64,000 nt of DNA, taken from assembly GCF_003837805.1 (NCBI RefSeq), contig NZ_RQIT01000024.1, forward strand, positions 1 to 64,000. Direction: 5' to 3'. Source of the DNA: Bradyrhizobium sp. RP6. GTDB taxonomy: Bacteria; Pseudomonadota; Alphaproteobacteria; Rhizobiales; Xanthobacteraceae. Every line of letters begins with the position of its first letter. Positions within the stretch are counted from its first letter, which is position 1. Made by a program: the position numbers and the translations under genes. Shown here piece after piece: positions 51,345 through 60,114 of the stretch. Under the pieces are notes generated by a model. That model made no database searches. It saw nothing but the letters and a program-made list of their open reading frames with translations, and was not told the DNA's origin.

Positions 51345-52060
51345 TCGCTTGGCCGACCTCGTGCTCACCTTGCGCGACTCGTCATAAAGCAGTGCCAAGG
51401 GCAGCTTCGCGTATGGCGTTCAGGAAGACGATGGGTGCCCAATGCAGCCATGGTCCCTGAACCAGGTAACTCTGTTGGGTTCGTAGTCTCAGCAAGATCG
51501 ATGCGTGCGATGCGTGCAAGGATGTAAAGCTTCAGAAGAACCGAGGGGGTGGTACGACGGTCGACCCGTTGCCGCCGGCTCCCCCCTCAAAGCCCATCTC
51601 AACCAAATCGAGCGCATCGACAAATACGTCGATCACGCGAACGGGGTTGCGCGCGTCAATGAACTACCCCAATGAACGGACATCTTCAGAGCCGGTCGCC
51701 ATATCTCAAAGGTGCCACTTCCAGGATTCGCAGCACGCCTCGGAAGTAGACGTTCGCGTTGCGCGGACCGGCCGGGAGGCCACCTGTCATCAGCCCTGCC
51801 GCAGGACATCGCCGCTGGTGGCAGATATGCGCCACTCACGATGAACATGCTGCCGCTCGGCGGCCCGCGCTTGAACTCCTAAGCCGTCCCTGCCGGCCAA
51901 GCTGGAGACCCAGCTTGCGTACATTCAAGATTCCGCACTACACTCTTAGACAGCATCGGCTCACTAACGTATCCACAAGTTGTGTCCCGCAATTAACGGG
52001 ACATTAACCTGCGGCTCAAGCGCGTACCGTGGCCTTGTCGGACAGGAGTGGACCAGTCCC
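51345..52060. other. Long intergenic region with a coding-like fragment
   Basis: 716 bp upstream of the peptidase-PATR gene. From about 51541 to 51675 one plus-strand frame reads like protein (GWYDGRPVAAGSPL, then AHLNQIERIDKYVDHANG and a stop), but it has no start and breaks upstream, so it may be the tail of a decayed gene. Near the right end a 7-bp inverted repeat TGTCCCG-N7-CGGGACA (51983-52003) lies 57 bp before the next start. No intact gene is seen. Confidence 0.4.
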
Positions 52061-54559
52061 ATGTGGAAAGACCCCATCGAGAGCACGCCTTCGATCATCC
52101 AGACCGATTTCGGGCCCTTCGGGCAGAGCCTGCCGGGGGACGGTGAAGCCTATTGCGGCCCCACGTCGATGGTCATGGGCCTTTACTGGCTGTCGGCAAA
52201 CGGCTTCACGCAGGTTGCTCCTGTGGTCTACAACGGCGAGGACGACCCCGTGGCGATCAACCTGGAAAGGGTGGTCGCGGGCTTGATGCAGACGTCAAGC
52301 GAGAGCGGCAGCTTCGTGGACGGCATGACGAGCGGGATGGCCGACTATCTGTCGGCCTGCGGAATCGGGCCTGATCTCTATCATTTGACGAGCAATCCCA
52401 ATCCGGACCTCGCGTGGCTCGCCGATCAATTGGCCCCGAACGTGTCCGAGAGTCCGCAGACGATCGTCTTGGCCAATTTCGCGGTTGGCTGGTTTTCCGT
52501 TTCCCAGACGACGAAGGGATACATGGAAAATAGCGGCGGGCATGTCCTCGCGCCGCTCACGGTGAACCTGGCGGGCGGCACGATCACCATCAACAACGCT
52601 TTCCCCGCCTCGTTCGAGAACGTACCCAACCTCCCGTCCAGCAATCCGCAGACCGTCCAGATCGCGCAGATGCCCAGCGGATGGAAGCTGGAAAATCAGC
52701 CGCTCCCCTCCGAAGACTACAGCCAAGTCGTCACCGACGCGCTCACCGGGAGGGGCGTCTACGCCGTGCTCTGGCAGGGGCAAGCTTGGGCGATCTCGCC
52801 GTCGGCGCTGCCCTCGACATCCGGATATGAACCCAGCACTTGGACGATCAACAAGCCTAAGGTCATCAACACGAACGGCGGCACGCTGACCGTCGTCGCG
52901 CCGATCTCCGGGCTGGGCGGCCTCCAAAAATACGGCGAAGGCACGCTCCTGCTCACCAACACGAACCAGCTGATGGGACAGAACATCGTGGGCGCCGGGA
53001 CGCTGGCAAGTACCCGGACATCCGGCACACCATTTGGCAGCTTCAGGGTGACGGTGACGAACGGCGGAATACTCGAGCTTCGTTCGGACGGCGCGACGGT
53101 CGATGTGCAGATCGCCTCGGGATCTCTGGCGACATTCGTCATCGGCTCTACGGGAGGCGCCTTGCAGCTTTCCGGAAGCGGCAACTATCGCGTCGTAATC
53201 GGGGGCAATGACGACGGTACCCTGGCGAACATTGTCCGCAACTCCGGCGGAACTCTTGTCATCGTGCCGGGCGGCGGCATGGCCCAGCTTGGGCTGACGC
53301 AGCAGGTGTTCGTGGCAGGAACGGGAGCAAACCTGCCCATCGTCACGAACGGGATCGTCGCTCCCTACATTCTCGGAGAGGACGACGACGCGGCCAGCTC
53401 GGGCAAGTTTCTGACCTATTCGCCCTCCGAAGGCTTCGCAAGCGCGGCGACCGTGTCGTCGACCGATGTCGGCATCAACGACGTTCCGGCCGATGCCGTC
53501 TACGAGGTCGTCGACAGCCAGGCGATCGAGAGCGGCGGTGTGCCGCAGGTGGCGGCGCTCGAAGTGAACGGCGGGGCGATTACGGGCAGCGATGCGAGCA
53601 TTCTGGTCGGAAGCCAGGCGAGCGGCGACGCCGCGGGCCTCATCATGAACGGCGGCAGCATCGCTACTGCGAGCCTTTCGTTCGGCGCGGCAGAAGGCCT
53701 GATCTACACCAATGCCGCCGGCGGTAATTCGCAGATCGCAGCCGCCATCGAGGGATCGGCGGGCCTGACGATCTTCGGTCCCGGCACGCTGACCCTGAGT
53801 GCAGACAGCAGCGGCACGCTTTCCGGTCTGATCAGGGTCAATGGGGGTACGCTGATTGCCGGCGCTACCGGTGGATCAGCAACGGGTGCCGGCGAGGTGC
53901 AGGTATCCTACGCGGCGACGCTGGAGGTCGCCGGCACGGTGACCGGCGCGGTTGTCGTCGGCGAGTCGGGCACACTGTTCATGAACGGTGGGACGATCTC
54001 GGGCCCGGTCACCATTGCAGCGACCGGCGCCGATACGCCTGCTCCCGGCGGCATATTACAAGGGAGCGGAACAATCAGCGGGACCACCTCCATCAGCGGC
54101 ATCATCCAGTCAGGCCCGCAGGCTGGCCTGATCACGTTCACCGGCGAAACCAATATGACTGGCGACGCGAGCTTCTATTGGCGGCTGCAGAAGCTCGTGG
54201 ACGATGCGGATCCCGGAGCCGGACCTGGGGTCTACTGGAACGCGCTGCAGTTCAACTCGCCGGATACGAACCTCGGCACCAAGAATGCACCTCTCTGGCT
54301 CTTCCTCGACTTCAGCGCCCTCGACGGGGACCCGGACGGCGGCGACGCGTTCTGGCAGAAGCCCCATACCTGGACGCTCTTTACCTACGCAGCCGATGCC
54401 GGCCGCTATTGGCCGGCGTACGAGAACTTCTCGTACCAGTCCGGAAGCTTCAACACGGTCTTCGACAACTGGGTCGTGTCCCTGCAGTGGAAACCGGCGG
54501 CCTCGCCGCAGAGCCTCCCCGATCGATGGCGCGCGAACGCTCGTGCGAGAAGCCGGTAA
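52061..54559 (+). CDS. C39-like peptidase domain fused to PATR autotransporter-passenger repeats
   Basis: 832 residues. Residues about 10-190 resemble a papain-like C39 cysteine peptidase: Cys32 in EAYCGPTSMVMGLYWL, His161 in SGGHVLAPLTV and Asn178/179 in ITINNAFP. From about 280 the protein has passenger-associated-transport repeats (GLGGLQKYGEGTLLLTNTN, later EGSAGLTIFGPGTLTLSADS and GGILQGSGTISG). The end (about 700-815) is a globular beta-type cap. Neither a signal peptide nor a C-terminal barrel is visible. ATG 52061 is chosen; AGGAG is 13 nt upstream, rather far, and TTG 51980 is possible. Confidence 0.75.
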   Translation: MWKDPIESTPSIIQTDFGPFGQSLPGDGEAYCGPTSMVMGLYWLSANGFTQVAPVVYNGEDDPVAINLERVVAGLMQTSSESGSFVDGMTSGMADYLSACGIGPDLYHLTSNPNPDLAWLADQLAPNVSESPQTIVLANFAVGWFSVSQTTKGYMENSGGHVLAPLTVNLAGGTITINNAFPASFENVPNLPSSNPQTVQIAQMPSGWKLENQPLPSEDYSQVVTDALTGRGVYAVLWQGQAWAISPSALPSTSGYEPSTWTINKPKVINTNGGTLTVVAPISGLGGLQKYGEGTLLLTNTNQLMGQNIVGAGTLASTRTSGTPFGSFRVTVTNGGILELRSDGATVDVQIASGSLATFVIGSTGGALQLSGSGNYRVVIGGNDDGTLANIVRNSGGTLVIVPGGGMAQLGLTQQVFVAGTGANLPIVTNGIVAPYILGEDDDAASSGKFLTYSPSEGFASAATVSSTDVGINDVPADAVYEVVDSQAIESGGVPQVAALEVNGGAITGSDASILVGSQASGDAAGLIMNGGSIATASLSFGAAEGLIYTNAAGGNSQIAAAIEGSAGLTIFGPGTLTLSADSSGTLSGLIRVNGGTLIAGATGGSATGAGEVQVSYAATLEVAGTVTGAVVVGESGTLFMNGGTISGPVTIAATGADTPAPGGILQGSGTISGTTSISGIIQSGPQAGLITFTGETNMTGDASFYWRLQKLVDDADPGAGPGVYWNALQFNSPDTNLGTKNAPLWLFLDFSALDGDPDGGDAFWQKPHTWTLFTYAADAGRYWPAYENFSYQSGSFNTVFDNWVVSLQWKPAASPQSLPDRWRANARARSR

Positions 54560-54589
54560 CCGACCCGCGGCAAAGGGTGACCTTCAAAA

Positions 54590-54618
54590 ATGAAAGAGGC
54601 CGCCAACTGAGGCGGCCT
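54590..54618 (-). terminator. Terminator of the small secreted protein gene at 54631
   Basis: AGGCCGCC and GGCGGCCT pair around a 6-nt loop (54597-54618). Read on the minus strand they are followed by CTCTTTCATTTTTG. It lies 12 bp past the stop of the minus-strand gene and may also serve the converging peptidase-PATR gene. Confidence 0.7.
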
Positions 54619-54630
54619 AACTCTCGGTTC

Positions 54631-54912
54631 TTATCCTCTGCCGTCTCGACATCTCCGATAAGGCTCGGCCTTTGATGCGGGGACCGTGTATGCGCGCCAC
54701 TCCGCATAGGTGAAGCCGTATTTCTTCATGCAAGCCAATGCATGCGGAGAACTATTGCTGGGCTCCGCGCCACTGTCGCGCCGCTTGGCCTGCTCCACCG
54801 AAGTGCCATCACGCTTTGCTTGGCAGACCGGATCGTGGTGGCAAGCATACGGCGGAGCTGCCAAGGCTGGAGACGCAATTAGGGCTATAGCCAAAGTAAA
54901 AACATGCTTCAT
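54631..54912 (-). CDS. Small secreted Cys-containing protein
   Basis: 93 residues. The signal peptide (MKHVFTLAIALIASPALA) is cleaved near ALAAP. The mature part has four cysteines (YACHHDPVCQAKRDG, ALACMKKYGFTY, YRRCRDGRG), suggesting two disulfides. Start 54912 follows GGGGGAATC. Small secreted disulfide proteins of this sort are frequent in rhizobia; the function is unknown. Confidence 0.65.
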   Translation of the reverse strand: MKHVFTLAIALIASPALAAPPYACHHDPVCQAKRDGTSVEQAKRRDSGAEPSNSSPHALACMKKYGFTYAEWRAYTVPASKAEPYRRCRDGRG

Positions 54913-55156
54913 GATTCCCCCACAGGTTGAACGGGGAAACCATTACCGAGCGCCCCCAAGGCGGTAAAGGTGTGCTGAGACAGTTACCAACCAGAATAAA
55001 CTAGGGACGGGAGAACGGCAGCACGTCCGATGTGGGTCACACAAGCCGCCGATCGCACTTGCAGTGGCAGACTTCCGCTTTGCTCTGGTAAGCTGAAGAT
55101 GATGTGCACTCCCAAGCGGAGTTCTTGCGAACCACAACGGCCTGGAAGGACAGCCC

Positions 55157-55888
55157 ATGAGCATCAAAGCCGTCGTCTTCGACGCCTACGGAACGTTGTA
55201 CGACATCCAGTCGGTCGCTGACATCACGGAGGATGCGTTTCCGGGCTATGGCGAGATCATCACGCAGGTCTGGCGCATCAAGCAGCTCGAATACACATGG
55301 TTGCGCTCGCTGATGCAACGCTACCGGGATCTTGCCGTCGTCACCCGCGACTCGCTCGCCTATACGCTGCGAATATTGGGGCTTGCTTACGAGAACGACG
55401 CATTCGAGCGTGTGATCGAGAAATATCTGCACCTCGATCTCTATGCGGACGCGACGGCAGCGCTCACGGCGCTGAAGCCGCGCAAGCTCGCCATCCTCTC
55501 CAACGGCAGCCCGGACATGCTGAATGCGCTGGTGCGCAATTCCGGGCTCGATGCCCTGCTCGATGCCACCATCAGCGTCGATGCGAAGAAAATCTTCAAG
55601 CCGAGCCCGCAGGCCTATGAGCTGATCGGCGATGTGCTCGGCACCGGGCCGGACGAGGTACTTTTCGTCTCCTCCAATCCCTGGGACGCCGCCGGGGCGA
55701 AATCGTTCGGATTGAAGGTTGCCTGGATCGAGCGGGTGACGCCCGAAGCGATGGCACTGGCTTGCGTCGAGAACGAACTCGTGGCACCGCTCACCATGTT
55801 CAAGGCGATCCGCACCCAGATGGACGAGCTTGGCTTTGCACCGGACCACCGCGTCCATTCGCTCTCCGAGCTGCCAGGTATCATCTGA
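55157..55888 (+). CDS. Haloacid dehalogenase, type II (HAD superfamily)
   Basis: 243 residues. The HAD motifs are VVFDAYGTLYD (nucleophile Asp9), LAILSNGSPDML (motif II Ser), KIFKPSPQAYELIG (motif III Lys) and FVSSNPWDAAGAKSFG (motif IV). The AYGTLYD start and SSNPWD end are specific for L-2-haloacid dehalogenases, which hydrolyse the C-halogen bond of 2-halocarboxylates. ATG 55157 follows AGGACAGCCC. A YbaK gene follows after 32 bp. Confidence 0.93.
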   Translation: MSIKAVVFDAYGTLYDIQSVADITEDAFPGYGEIITQVWRIKQLEYTWLRSLMQRYRDLAVVTRDSLAYTLRILGLAYENDAFERVIEKYLHLDLYADATAALTALKPRKLAILSNGSPDMLNALVRNSGLDALLDATISVDAKKIFKPSPQAYELIGDVLGTGPDEVLFVSSNPWDAAGAKSFGLKVAWIERVTPEAMALACVENELVAPLTMFKAIRTQMDELGFAPDHRVHSLSELPGII

Positions 55889-55920
55889 GGTAGGTATCGC
55901 CGCCCGCCCGTGAGACTGGA

Positions 55921-56388
55921 ATGAGCCTGGAATCCGTTCGCGCCTTCTTCGCCGAGAAAGCCCCCGACATCTCCGTCATCGAATCCCCGATCAGCTCCGC
56001 GACCGTGGCGCTGGCGGCCGAAGCCTATGGTGTCGAGCCGGGACGGATCGCCAAGACGCTGTCGTTGCGGATCGGCGAGCGCGTGATCCTGATCGTCGCC
56101 GCCGGCACCTCACGCATGGACAACAAGAAGGTGAAGGCGCAGTTCGGCGGCAAACCGAAGATGCTGGGTCTGGAGGAAGTCGCCGACATCACCGGGCACG
56201 AGGTCGGCGGCGTCTGCCCCTTCGGCCTGAAATCGCCCCTGCCGATCTATTGCGATGTCTCGCTGAAGGCGTTCGACGTCGTGGTTCCGGCCGCAGGCTC
56301 GACCCACAGCGCGGTGCGGATCACGCCTGATCGGCTGGCAGAGCTGGTCGCCGCCGAGTGGGTCGATGTCTGTGAGCACCGTCCCTAA
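55921..56388 (+). CDS. YbaK/EbsC (ProX-like) aminoacyl-tRNA deacylase
   Basis: 155 residues of the YbaK/INS family: VALAAEAYGVEPGRIAKTLSL, ILIVAAGTSRMDNKKVKAQF, the conserved VGGVCPFGLKSPLPIYCD, and a SAVRITPDRLAEL end. Relatives remove wrongly attached Cys, Ala or other amino acids from tRNA. The exact substrate cannot be told. It follows the dehalogenase gene by 32 bp and may be co-transcribed. Confidence 0.9.
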   Translation: MSLESVRAFFAEKAPDISVIESPISSATVALAAEAYGVEPGRIAKTLSLRIGERVILIVAAGTSRMDNKKVKAQFGGKPKMLGLEEVADITGHEVGGVCPFGLKSPLPIYCDVSLKAFDVVVPAAGSTHSAVRITPDRLAELVAAEWVDVCEHRP

Positions 56389-56437
56389 ATCGCGATGAGA
56401 TGAGGACGAATCGTCGTTGCGATTGAGCTCGTTGTTT

Positions 56438-56487
56438 GAGCACAATCCTTTCGCAAAACCGCAGCGCACTTTTGCGGATCATGCTTC
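56438..56487. repeat. GAGCACAATCC-type interspersed palindrome
   Basis: An inverted repeat related to that at 32550-32598, with the core CGCAAAACCGCAGCGCACTT and the end GCGGATCATGC. It lies between the converging YbaK and Cys-rich protein genes, 8 bp from the latter's stop. Confidence 0.6.
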
Positions 56488-56494
56488 CGAGCGG

Positions 56495-56845
56495 CTAGTC
56501 TTCCTCGTCGTAGGGCTGCGGCCGCGCGGGCGGAGGTGGCGGAGCCGCGTTGTAACGCGGTGGCGGAGCGGCGCGATTGCGCGGCACCGGCTGTTGTTGC
56601 GGCATCTGGTTGTTGGACTGGAACACCGCGCGGCAGCCGCTTGAGAGCTGCGGCGTGTTCTGCTGCAGACAAGCCGTGATGCGATTCACATCGGGAATCT
56701 GGTCGCTGCACAGACGCCATACATCGGGCGTACAAGCCATCTGCTGTTCCATCGTGCCGCGGTATTCCTCAGCGAATACTGCGCCCTGCGCGGCGATGCC
56801 GCCAACCGCAAGCGCCACACCCAGCACAATCCGCTCTGCTCGCAT
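56495..56845 (-). CDS. Secreted Cys-containing protein with Pro-rich tail
   Basis: About 116 residues. The signal peptide is cleaved near AVFAEE (residue 25). The mature domain has four cysteines (QQMACTPDVWRLCSDQIPDV, then ITACLQQNTPQLSSGCRAVF), reminiscent of small Cys-repeat (Golgi-apparatus-protein-like) modules. The C-terminus is a Pro/Ala/Arg linker (RAAPPPRYNAAPPPPPARPQ). Start 56845 is set by the signal peptide. Likely periplasmic; unknown role. Confidence 0.7.
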   Translation of the reverse strand: MRAERIVLGVALAVGGIAAQGAVFAEEYRGTMEQQMACTPDVWRLCSDQIPDVNRITACLQQNTPQLSSGCRAVFQSNNQMPQQQPVPRNRAAPPPRYNAAPPPPPARPQPYDEED

Positions 56846-56939
56846 GTCTCGGTCCTTCTCGAATCCGACGAATCTCTTCAATCAATGAGGCGAGAGCCGG
56901 TTCTGGACCAACAAAAAAATGTGAAAGAAGTGCGGGAAC

Positions 56940-57160
56940 CTATTCAACCTTGCCGGTCTTCTTCACCGCCGCGATCAGCCGTGTGCCGCCGGTCGCGACG
57001 AAGTCCGAGAAGGCCGGCGCGTCCTGATAGGCAACGAGACTGCCCAAGGCCTCGAGCGCCTCGAGGACATCAGGACTCGTCATCGGCTGCGCCATCGCGT
57101 CTGGCGATGCGCGCCGCAATTGCCGAGCACGCGCAGCTTGCCGTCATCGATCTGCGGCTT
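56940..57160 (-). pseudogene. Remnant of a TctC/Bug-type solute receptor gene
   Basis: On the minus strand, 57095-56940 reads MTSPDVLEALEALGSLVAYQ followed by DAPAFSDFVATGGTRLIAAVKKTGKVE-like sequence and a stop. This matches the C-terminal end of tripartite-tricarboxylate (Bug) receptors. Just upstream, in another frame, QIDDGKLRVLGNCGAHRQ (to 57160) looks like an internal piece. The rest is missing, so this is a decayed, frameshifted remnant. The family assignment is moderate. Confidence 0.4.
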
Positions 57161-57307
57161 CGGTGCCTCCCCCTGATTTTCTTTGCTACGTTGATAGCCT
57201 GACCTGCCAAGCGGCAAGAACAGGACGTTTACGAAGCGTTAGCCATGTCCGGTCCAGAGCCGGGAACGCATGTCCGGACCCGCTGTTGCCCTCCCAGGGA
57301 GAGAGTG

Positions 57308-57565
57308 ATGCGCAATCCTGGAACCATCGACGTCGCTCTGGACGAGATGCTGGTCAATCTCGCCGCGATCGTGTTGCGGCTCTCAAGACCGGACGTGACG
57401 CGAACGCCGGACGCGCGGCGCGCACTGGCGCAATCCGTCCATCAATACGCCGCCTGCGCAGCACGCTCGAGCGATCCGCGCGTTCACGAGTTGAAGATGC
57501 AGCTGGAGGAGACGCTGAGGCCGAACTTGCGAATTGTCGCAAGCGATGGCGTGGAGGTGTCTTAG
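57308..57565 (+). CDS. Small hypothetical protein
   Basis: 85 residues, helical and soluble (IDVALDEMLVNLAAIVLRLS, then ARRALAQSVHQYAACAARSS and ELKMQLEETLRPNLRIV). Start 57308 has a GGGAGAGAG site; the frame extends to 57245 without better signals. No family recognised. It converges with the LysR gene. Confidence 0.55.
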   Translation: MRNPGTIDVALDEMLVNLAAIVLRLSRPDVTRTPDARRALAQSVHQYAACAARSSDPRVHELKMQLEETLRPNLRIVASDGVEVS

Positions 57566-57614
57566 TCCGATTACGCGAGATGCCGTAGCAGCCACTAAAT
57601 GGTTGGTACGGCAG

Positions 57615-58550
57615 CTATGTGGCTCTGGCACCCATCTTCGACCGCCGCTTGCAGATGCTGGGCAGCTCCGCCGCCAGGAAATCGCCGAGCGCTTCGACGC
57701 GTGCGGGACGCGGGCCGCCGGGCGGCGTCACCAGGTGCACGGCGCCTTCGGCCTGCGTCCAGTCCTTCAGGATGACTTCGACCTCGCCGGAGGAAATGGC
57801 TTCGCCGACGATGAATTCAGGCAGCTCGGCGATACCGAGGCCGGCGATCAGTGCCGGCATCACGGCTTCGCCGTTGTTGACGCGAAGTTGTCCTCCCGGG
57901 CGTACGCTGACCTGCTCGCCGGCGGAATTTGTGTAGTGCCAGACGTTCGGCGTCGAGAGATAAGCGTAGCTGAAGCACTTGTGCTGGGCGAGATGCATTG
58001 GATGCGTCGGCCGTCCGTGGCGCTTCAGATACGACGGCGCGGCGACCGTGTAGCGCGGCATGGTGAAGAGCCGCCGCGCGATCAGCGAAGAGTCCGGCAA
58101 CCGCGCGATCCGCACCGCCATGTCGAAACCCTCGCCGATCAGGTCGACGGTCGCATCGCTCAAATGCAGATCGACCGAGACTTCCGGATAGGCTTCGAAG
58201 AACTCCGGCAGCAGCGGCGCCACGGCCTTGATGCCGAACGTCATGGGGACGGCCAGCCGCACCAGCCCGCGCGGCGCGACCGATTGCGCCAGCGCCTCGT
58301 TCTCGGCCGCCTCGCCGTCGGCCAAGAGGCGCGTCGCACGCTCGGCCAGCTTGTGGCCGGCATCGGTCAGCGCGAGACGGCGCGAGGTGCGGTTGAACAG
58401 CCGGGCGCCGAGCCGCTCCTCCAGCCGGGTCACGGCCTTCGAAACCGTCGCCTTGGACATCGCCAGCTCGCCCGCAGCCCCCGCAAACGACCGCAGCTCC
58501 ACGACTTTGGCAAAGATCGCGAGTGCTTCGAAGTCTGGGAGTTTTGCCAT
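57615..58550 (-). CDS. LysR-family transcriptional regulator
   Basis: 311 residues. The winged helix-turn-helix is at about 5-65 (FEALAIFAKVVELRSFAGAA, MSKATVSKAVTRLEERLGAR, LFNRTSRRLALTDAG), followed by the LysR substrate domain (RLAVPMTFGIKAVAPLLPEF and so on). Start 58550 has AGGA upstream; a longer frame to 58595 exists. It is divergent from the pirin gene and wrbA, an arrangement found in many proteobacteria, so it probably regulates them. Confidence 0.95.
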   Translation of the reverse strand: MAKLPDFEALAIFAKVVELRSFAGAAGELAMSKATVSKAVTRLEERLGARLFNRTSRRLALTDAGHKLAERATRLLADGEAAENEALAQSVAPRGLVRLAVPMTFGIKAVAPLLPEFFEAYPEVSVDLHLSDATVDLIGEGFDMAVRIARLPDSSLIARRLFTMPRYTVAAPSYLKRHGRPTHPMHLAQHKCFSYAYLSTPNVWHYTNSAGEQVSVRPGGQLRVNNGEAVMPALIAGLGIAELPEFIVGEAISSGEVEVILKDWTQAEGAVHLVTPPGGPRPARVEALGDFLAAELPSICKRRSKMGARAT

Positions 58551-58578
58551 GGCAGCCGGTCCTAACGGGGCATTTAAG

Positions 58579-58593
58579 GAAACAATGCGTTTC
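58579..58593. promoter_or_regulatory. Candidate LysR operator
   Basis: GAAAC-aatgc-GTTTC, a 15-bp perfect palindrome in the gap between the divergent LysR and pirin genes. It sits 29 bp before the LysR start and 73 bp before the pirin start, as expected for an autoregulatory LysR site. Confidence 0.5.
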
Positions 58594-58665
58594 AACAGTT
58601 TCTATTTCTATACCACAGGCGAAGGCTTATCCAAGAGGTCAATCGGACATCAAGGAATTGCGCAG

Positions 58666-59364
58666 ATGATCGAACTCAGACCTTTCGCAAAGCTCGGCGG
58701 CGCCGACCACGGCTGGCTCAAGGCCAAGCATCACTTCTCATTCGCTGGCCACTATGACCCGAACAACATGGGCCACGGCGCCTTGCGGGTGTGGAATGAC
58801 GACGAGATCGCACCGAACACCGGCTTTCCCGCCCATCCCCACGCCAACATGGAAATCATCACCTATGTGCGCGAGGGCGCAATCACCCATCAGGACAGCC
58901 TCGGCAACGAAGGCCGGACTGAAGCGGGCGATGTGCAGGTGATGAGCGCCGGCAGCGGCATCCGCCACTCCGAGTACAATCTCGAGCCGACCAGGACGCA
59001 GATCTTTCAGATCTGGATCGAGCCGACCGCGCGAGGCGGCCAGCCGACCTGGGGCTCCAAACCGTTCCCGAAGGCGGACCGCTCCGGCAAGCTCGTCACC
59101 ATTGCGAGCGGATTTGGGGACGATAAGGACGCACTGCCGATCCGCGCCGATGCGCGGGTGCTCGCCAGCACGCTGAAGGCCGGCGAGAGCGCCGAGTATG
59201 AGCCGCAGCAGTCGCGGCACCTCTACCTCGTGCCCGCTGCGGGCTCCGTCGAGATCAACGGCGTCCGCGTCAATGCCCGCGACGGCGCCGCGATCCGCGA
59301 CGAGAAGCGGCTGAAGATCACCGCGCTCGAAGACTCCGAGCTCGTGCTCGTCGACGCAGCCTAG
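58666..59364 (+). CDS. Pirin family protein
   Basis: 232 residues, bicupin. The metal-site block FPAHPHANMEIITYVREGAI with the downstream HQDS and GDVQVMSAGSGIRHSEYN, and NLEPTRTQIFQIWIEP, are typical of pirin/YhaK. Members act as quercetinases or redox-sensitive regulators. ATG 58666 (MIELRPFAKLGGADHGWLKA) is chosen; the open frame runs far upstream as antisense of the LysR gene. It is the first gene of the pirin-wrbA unit. Confidence 0.93.
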   Translation: MIELRPFAKLGGADHGWLKAKHHFSFAGHYDPNNMGHGALRVWNDDEIAPNTGFPAHPHANMEIITYVREGAITHQDSLGNEGRTEAGDVQVMSAGSGIRHSEYNLEPTRTQIFQIWIEPTARGGQPTWGSKPFPKADRSGKLVTIASGFGDDKDALPIRADARVLASTLKAGESAEYEPQQSRHLYLVPAAGSVEINGVRVNARDGAAIRDEKRLKITALEDSELVLVDAA

Positions 59365-59385
59365 AGCGCATCCACACACCAACTC

Positions 59386-59472
59386 GTCATGCCCGGCCTT
59401 GAGCCGGGCATCCATCGCCTTCGCATGAAGCTTCGAAGAGCGATGGGTTGCCGGGTCAAGCCCGGCAACGAC
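59386..59472. repeat. GTCATGCCC-type repeat between pirin and wrbA
   Basis: An 87-bp element from GTCATGCCCGGC to CCCGGCAACGAC with a complementary internal core (CGCATGAAGC and GCTTCGAAGAGCG). Same family as 22002-22083 and 30653-30728. It separates two genes that are expected to be expressed together, as also seen between groES and groEL. Confidence 0.75.
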
Positions 59473-59514
59473 ACCGAACAGAACGACTCACCTCACCACT
59501 CAACGGAGACCACC

Positions 59515-60114
59515 ATGACCAAAGTTCTCGTCCTCTATTATTCCGCCTATGGCCATATCGAAGCGATGGCCAATGCCGTCGCCGAAGGCGCGCGCGAGGC
59601 CGGCGCCACCGTCGACATCAAGCGCGTGCCGGAGCTGGTGCCGGCCGAGGTCGCGAAAGCCTCCTATTACAAGCTCGACCAGGCCGCGCCGGTCGCCAAA
59701 ATCGAGGACCTCGCCAACTACGACGCGATCATCGTCGGCACCGGCACCCGCTTCGGCCGGATGGCCTCGCAGATGGCGAACTTCCTCGATCAGGCCGGCG
59801 GGCTGTGGGCCAAGGGCGCGCTGCACGGCAAGGTCGGCGGCGCCTTCACCTCCACCGCGACCCAGCACGGCGGCCAGGAGACCACGCTGTTCTCGATCAT
59901 CACCAACCTGCTGCATTTCGGCATGGTCGTGGTCGGCATGAACTACGGCTTCGCCGGCCAGATGAAGCTCGACGAGGTCACCGGCGGCGCACCCTACGGC
60001 GCCACCACCATCACCGGCGGCGACGGCAGCCGCCAGCCCAGCAGCAACGAGCTCGCCGGCGCTCGCTATCAGGGGCGCCAGATCGCGGAAACCGCGAAGA
60101 AGCTGCACGGCTGA
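59515..60114 (+). CDS. wrbA: NAD(P)H:quinone oxidoreductase type IV
   Basis: 199 residues, flavodoxin-like. The FMN phosphate loop is YYSAYGHIEAMA, followed by GTGTRFGRMASQMANFLDQ, GGAFTSTATQHGGQETTLFS and YGATTITGGDGSRQPSSNEL, all typical of WrbA. It forms a tetramer reducing quinones by two electrons and so protects from redox cycling. ATG 59515 follows AACGGAGACC. It lies 150 bp after the pirin gene, under presumed LysR control. Confidence 0.97.
   Translation: MTKVLVLYYSAYGHIEAMANAVAEGAREAGATVDIKRVPELVPAEVAKASYYKLDQAAPVAKIEDLANYDAIIVGTGTRFGRMASQMANFLDQAGGLWAKGALHGKVGGAFTSTATQHGGQETTLFSIITNLLHFGMVVVGMNYGFAGQMKLDEVTGGAPYGATTITGGDGSRQPSSNELAGARYQGRQIAETAKKLHG

Noticed and set aside
52983..54559. 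CRISPR-like or tandem DNA repeats within the PATR gene
   Set aside because: The protein repeats are diverged in DNA and have no regular spacing; they are passenger-type repeats, not an array.
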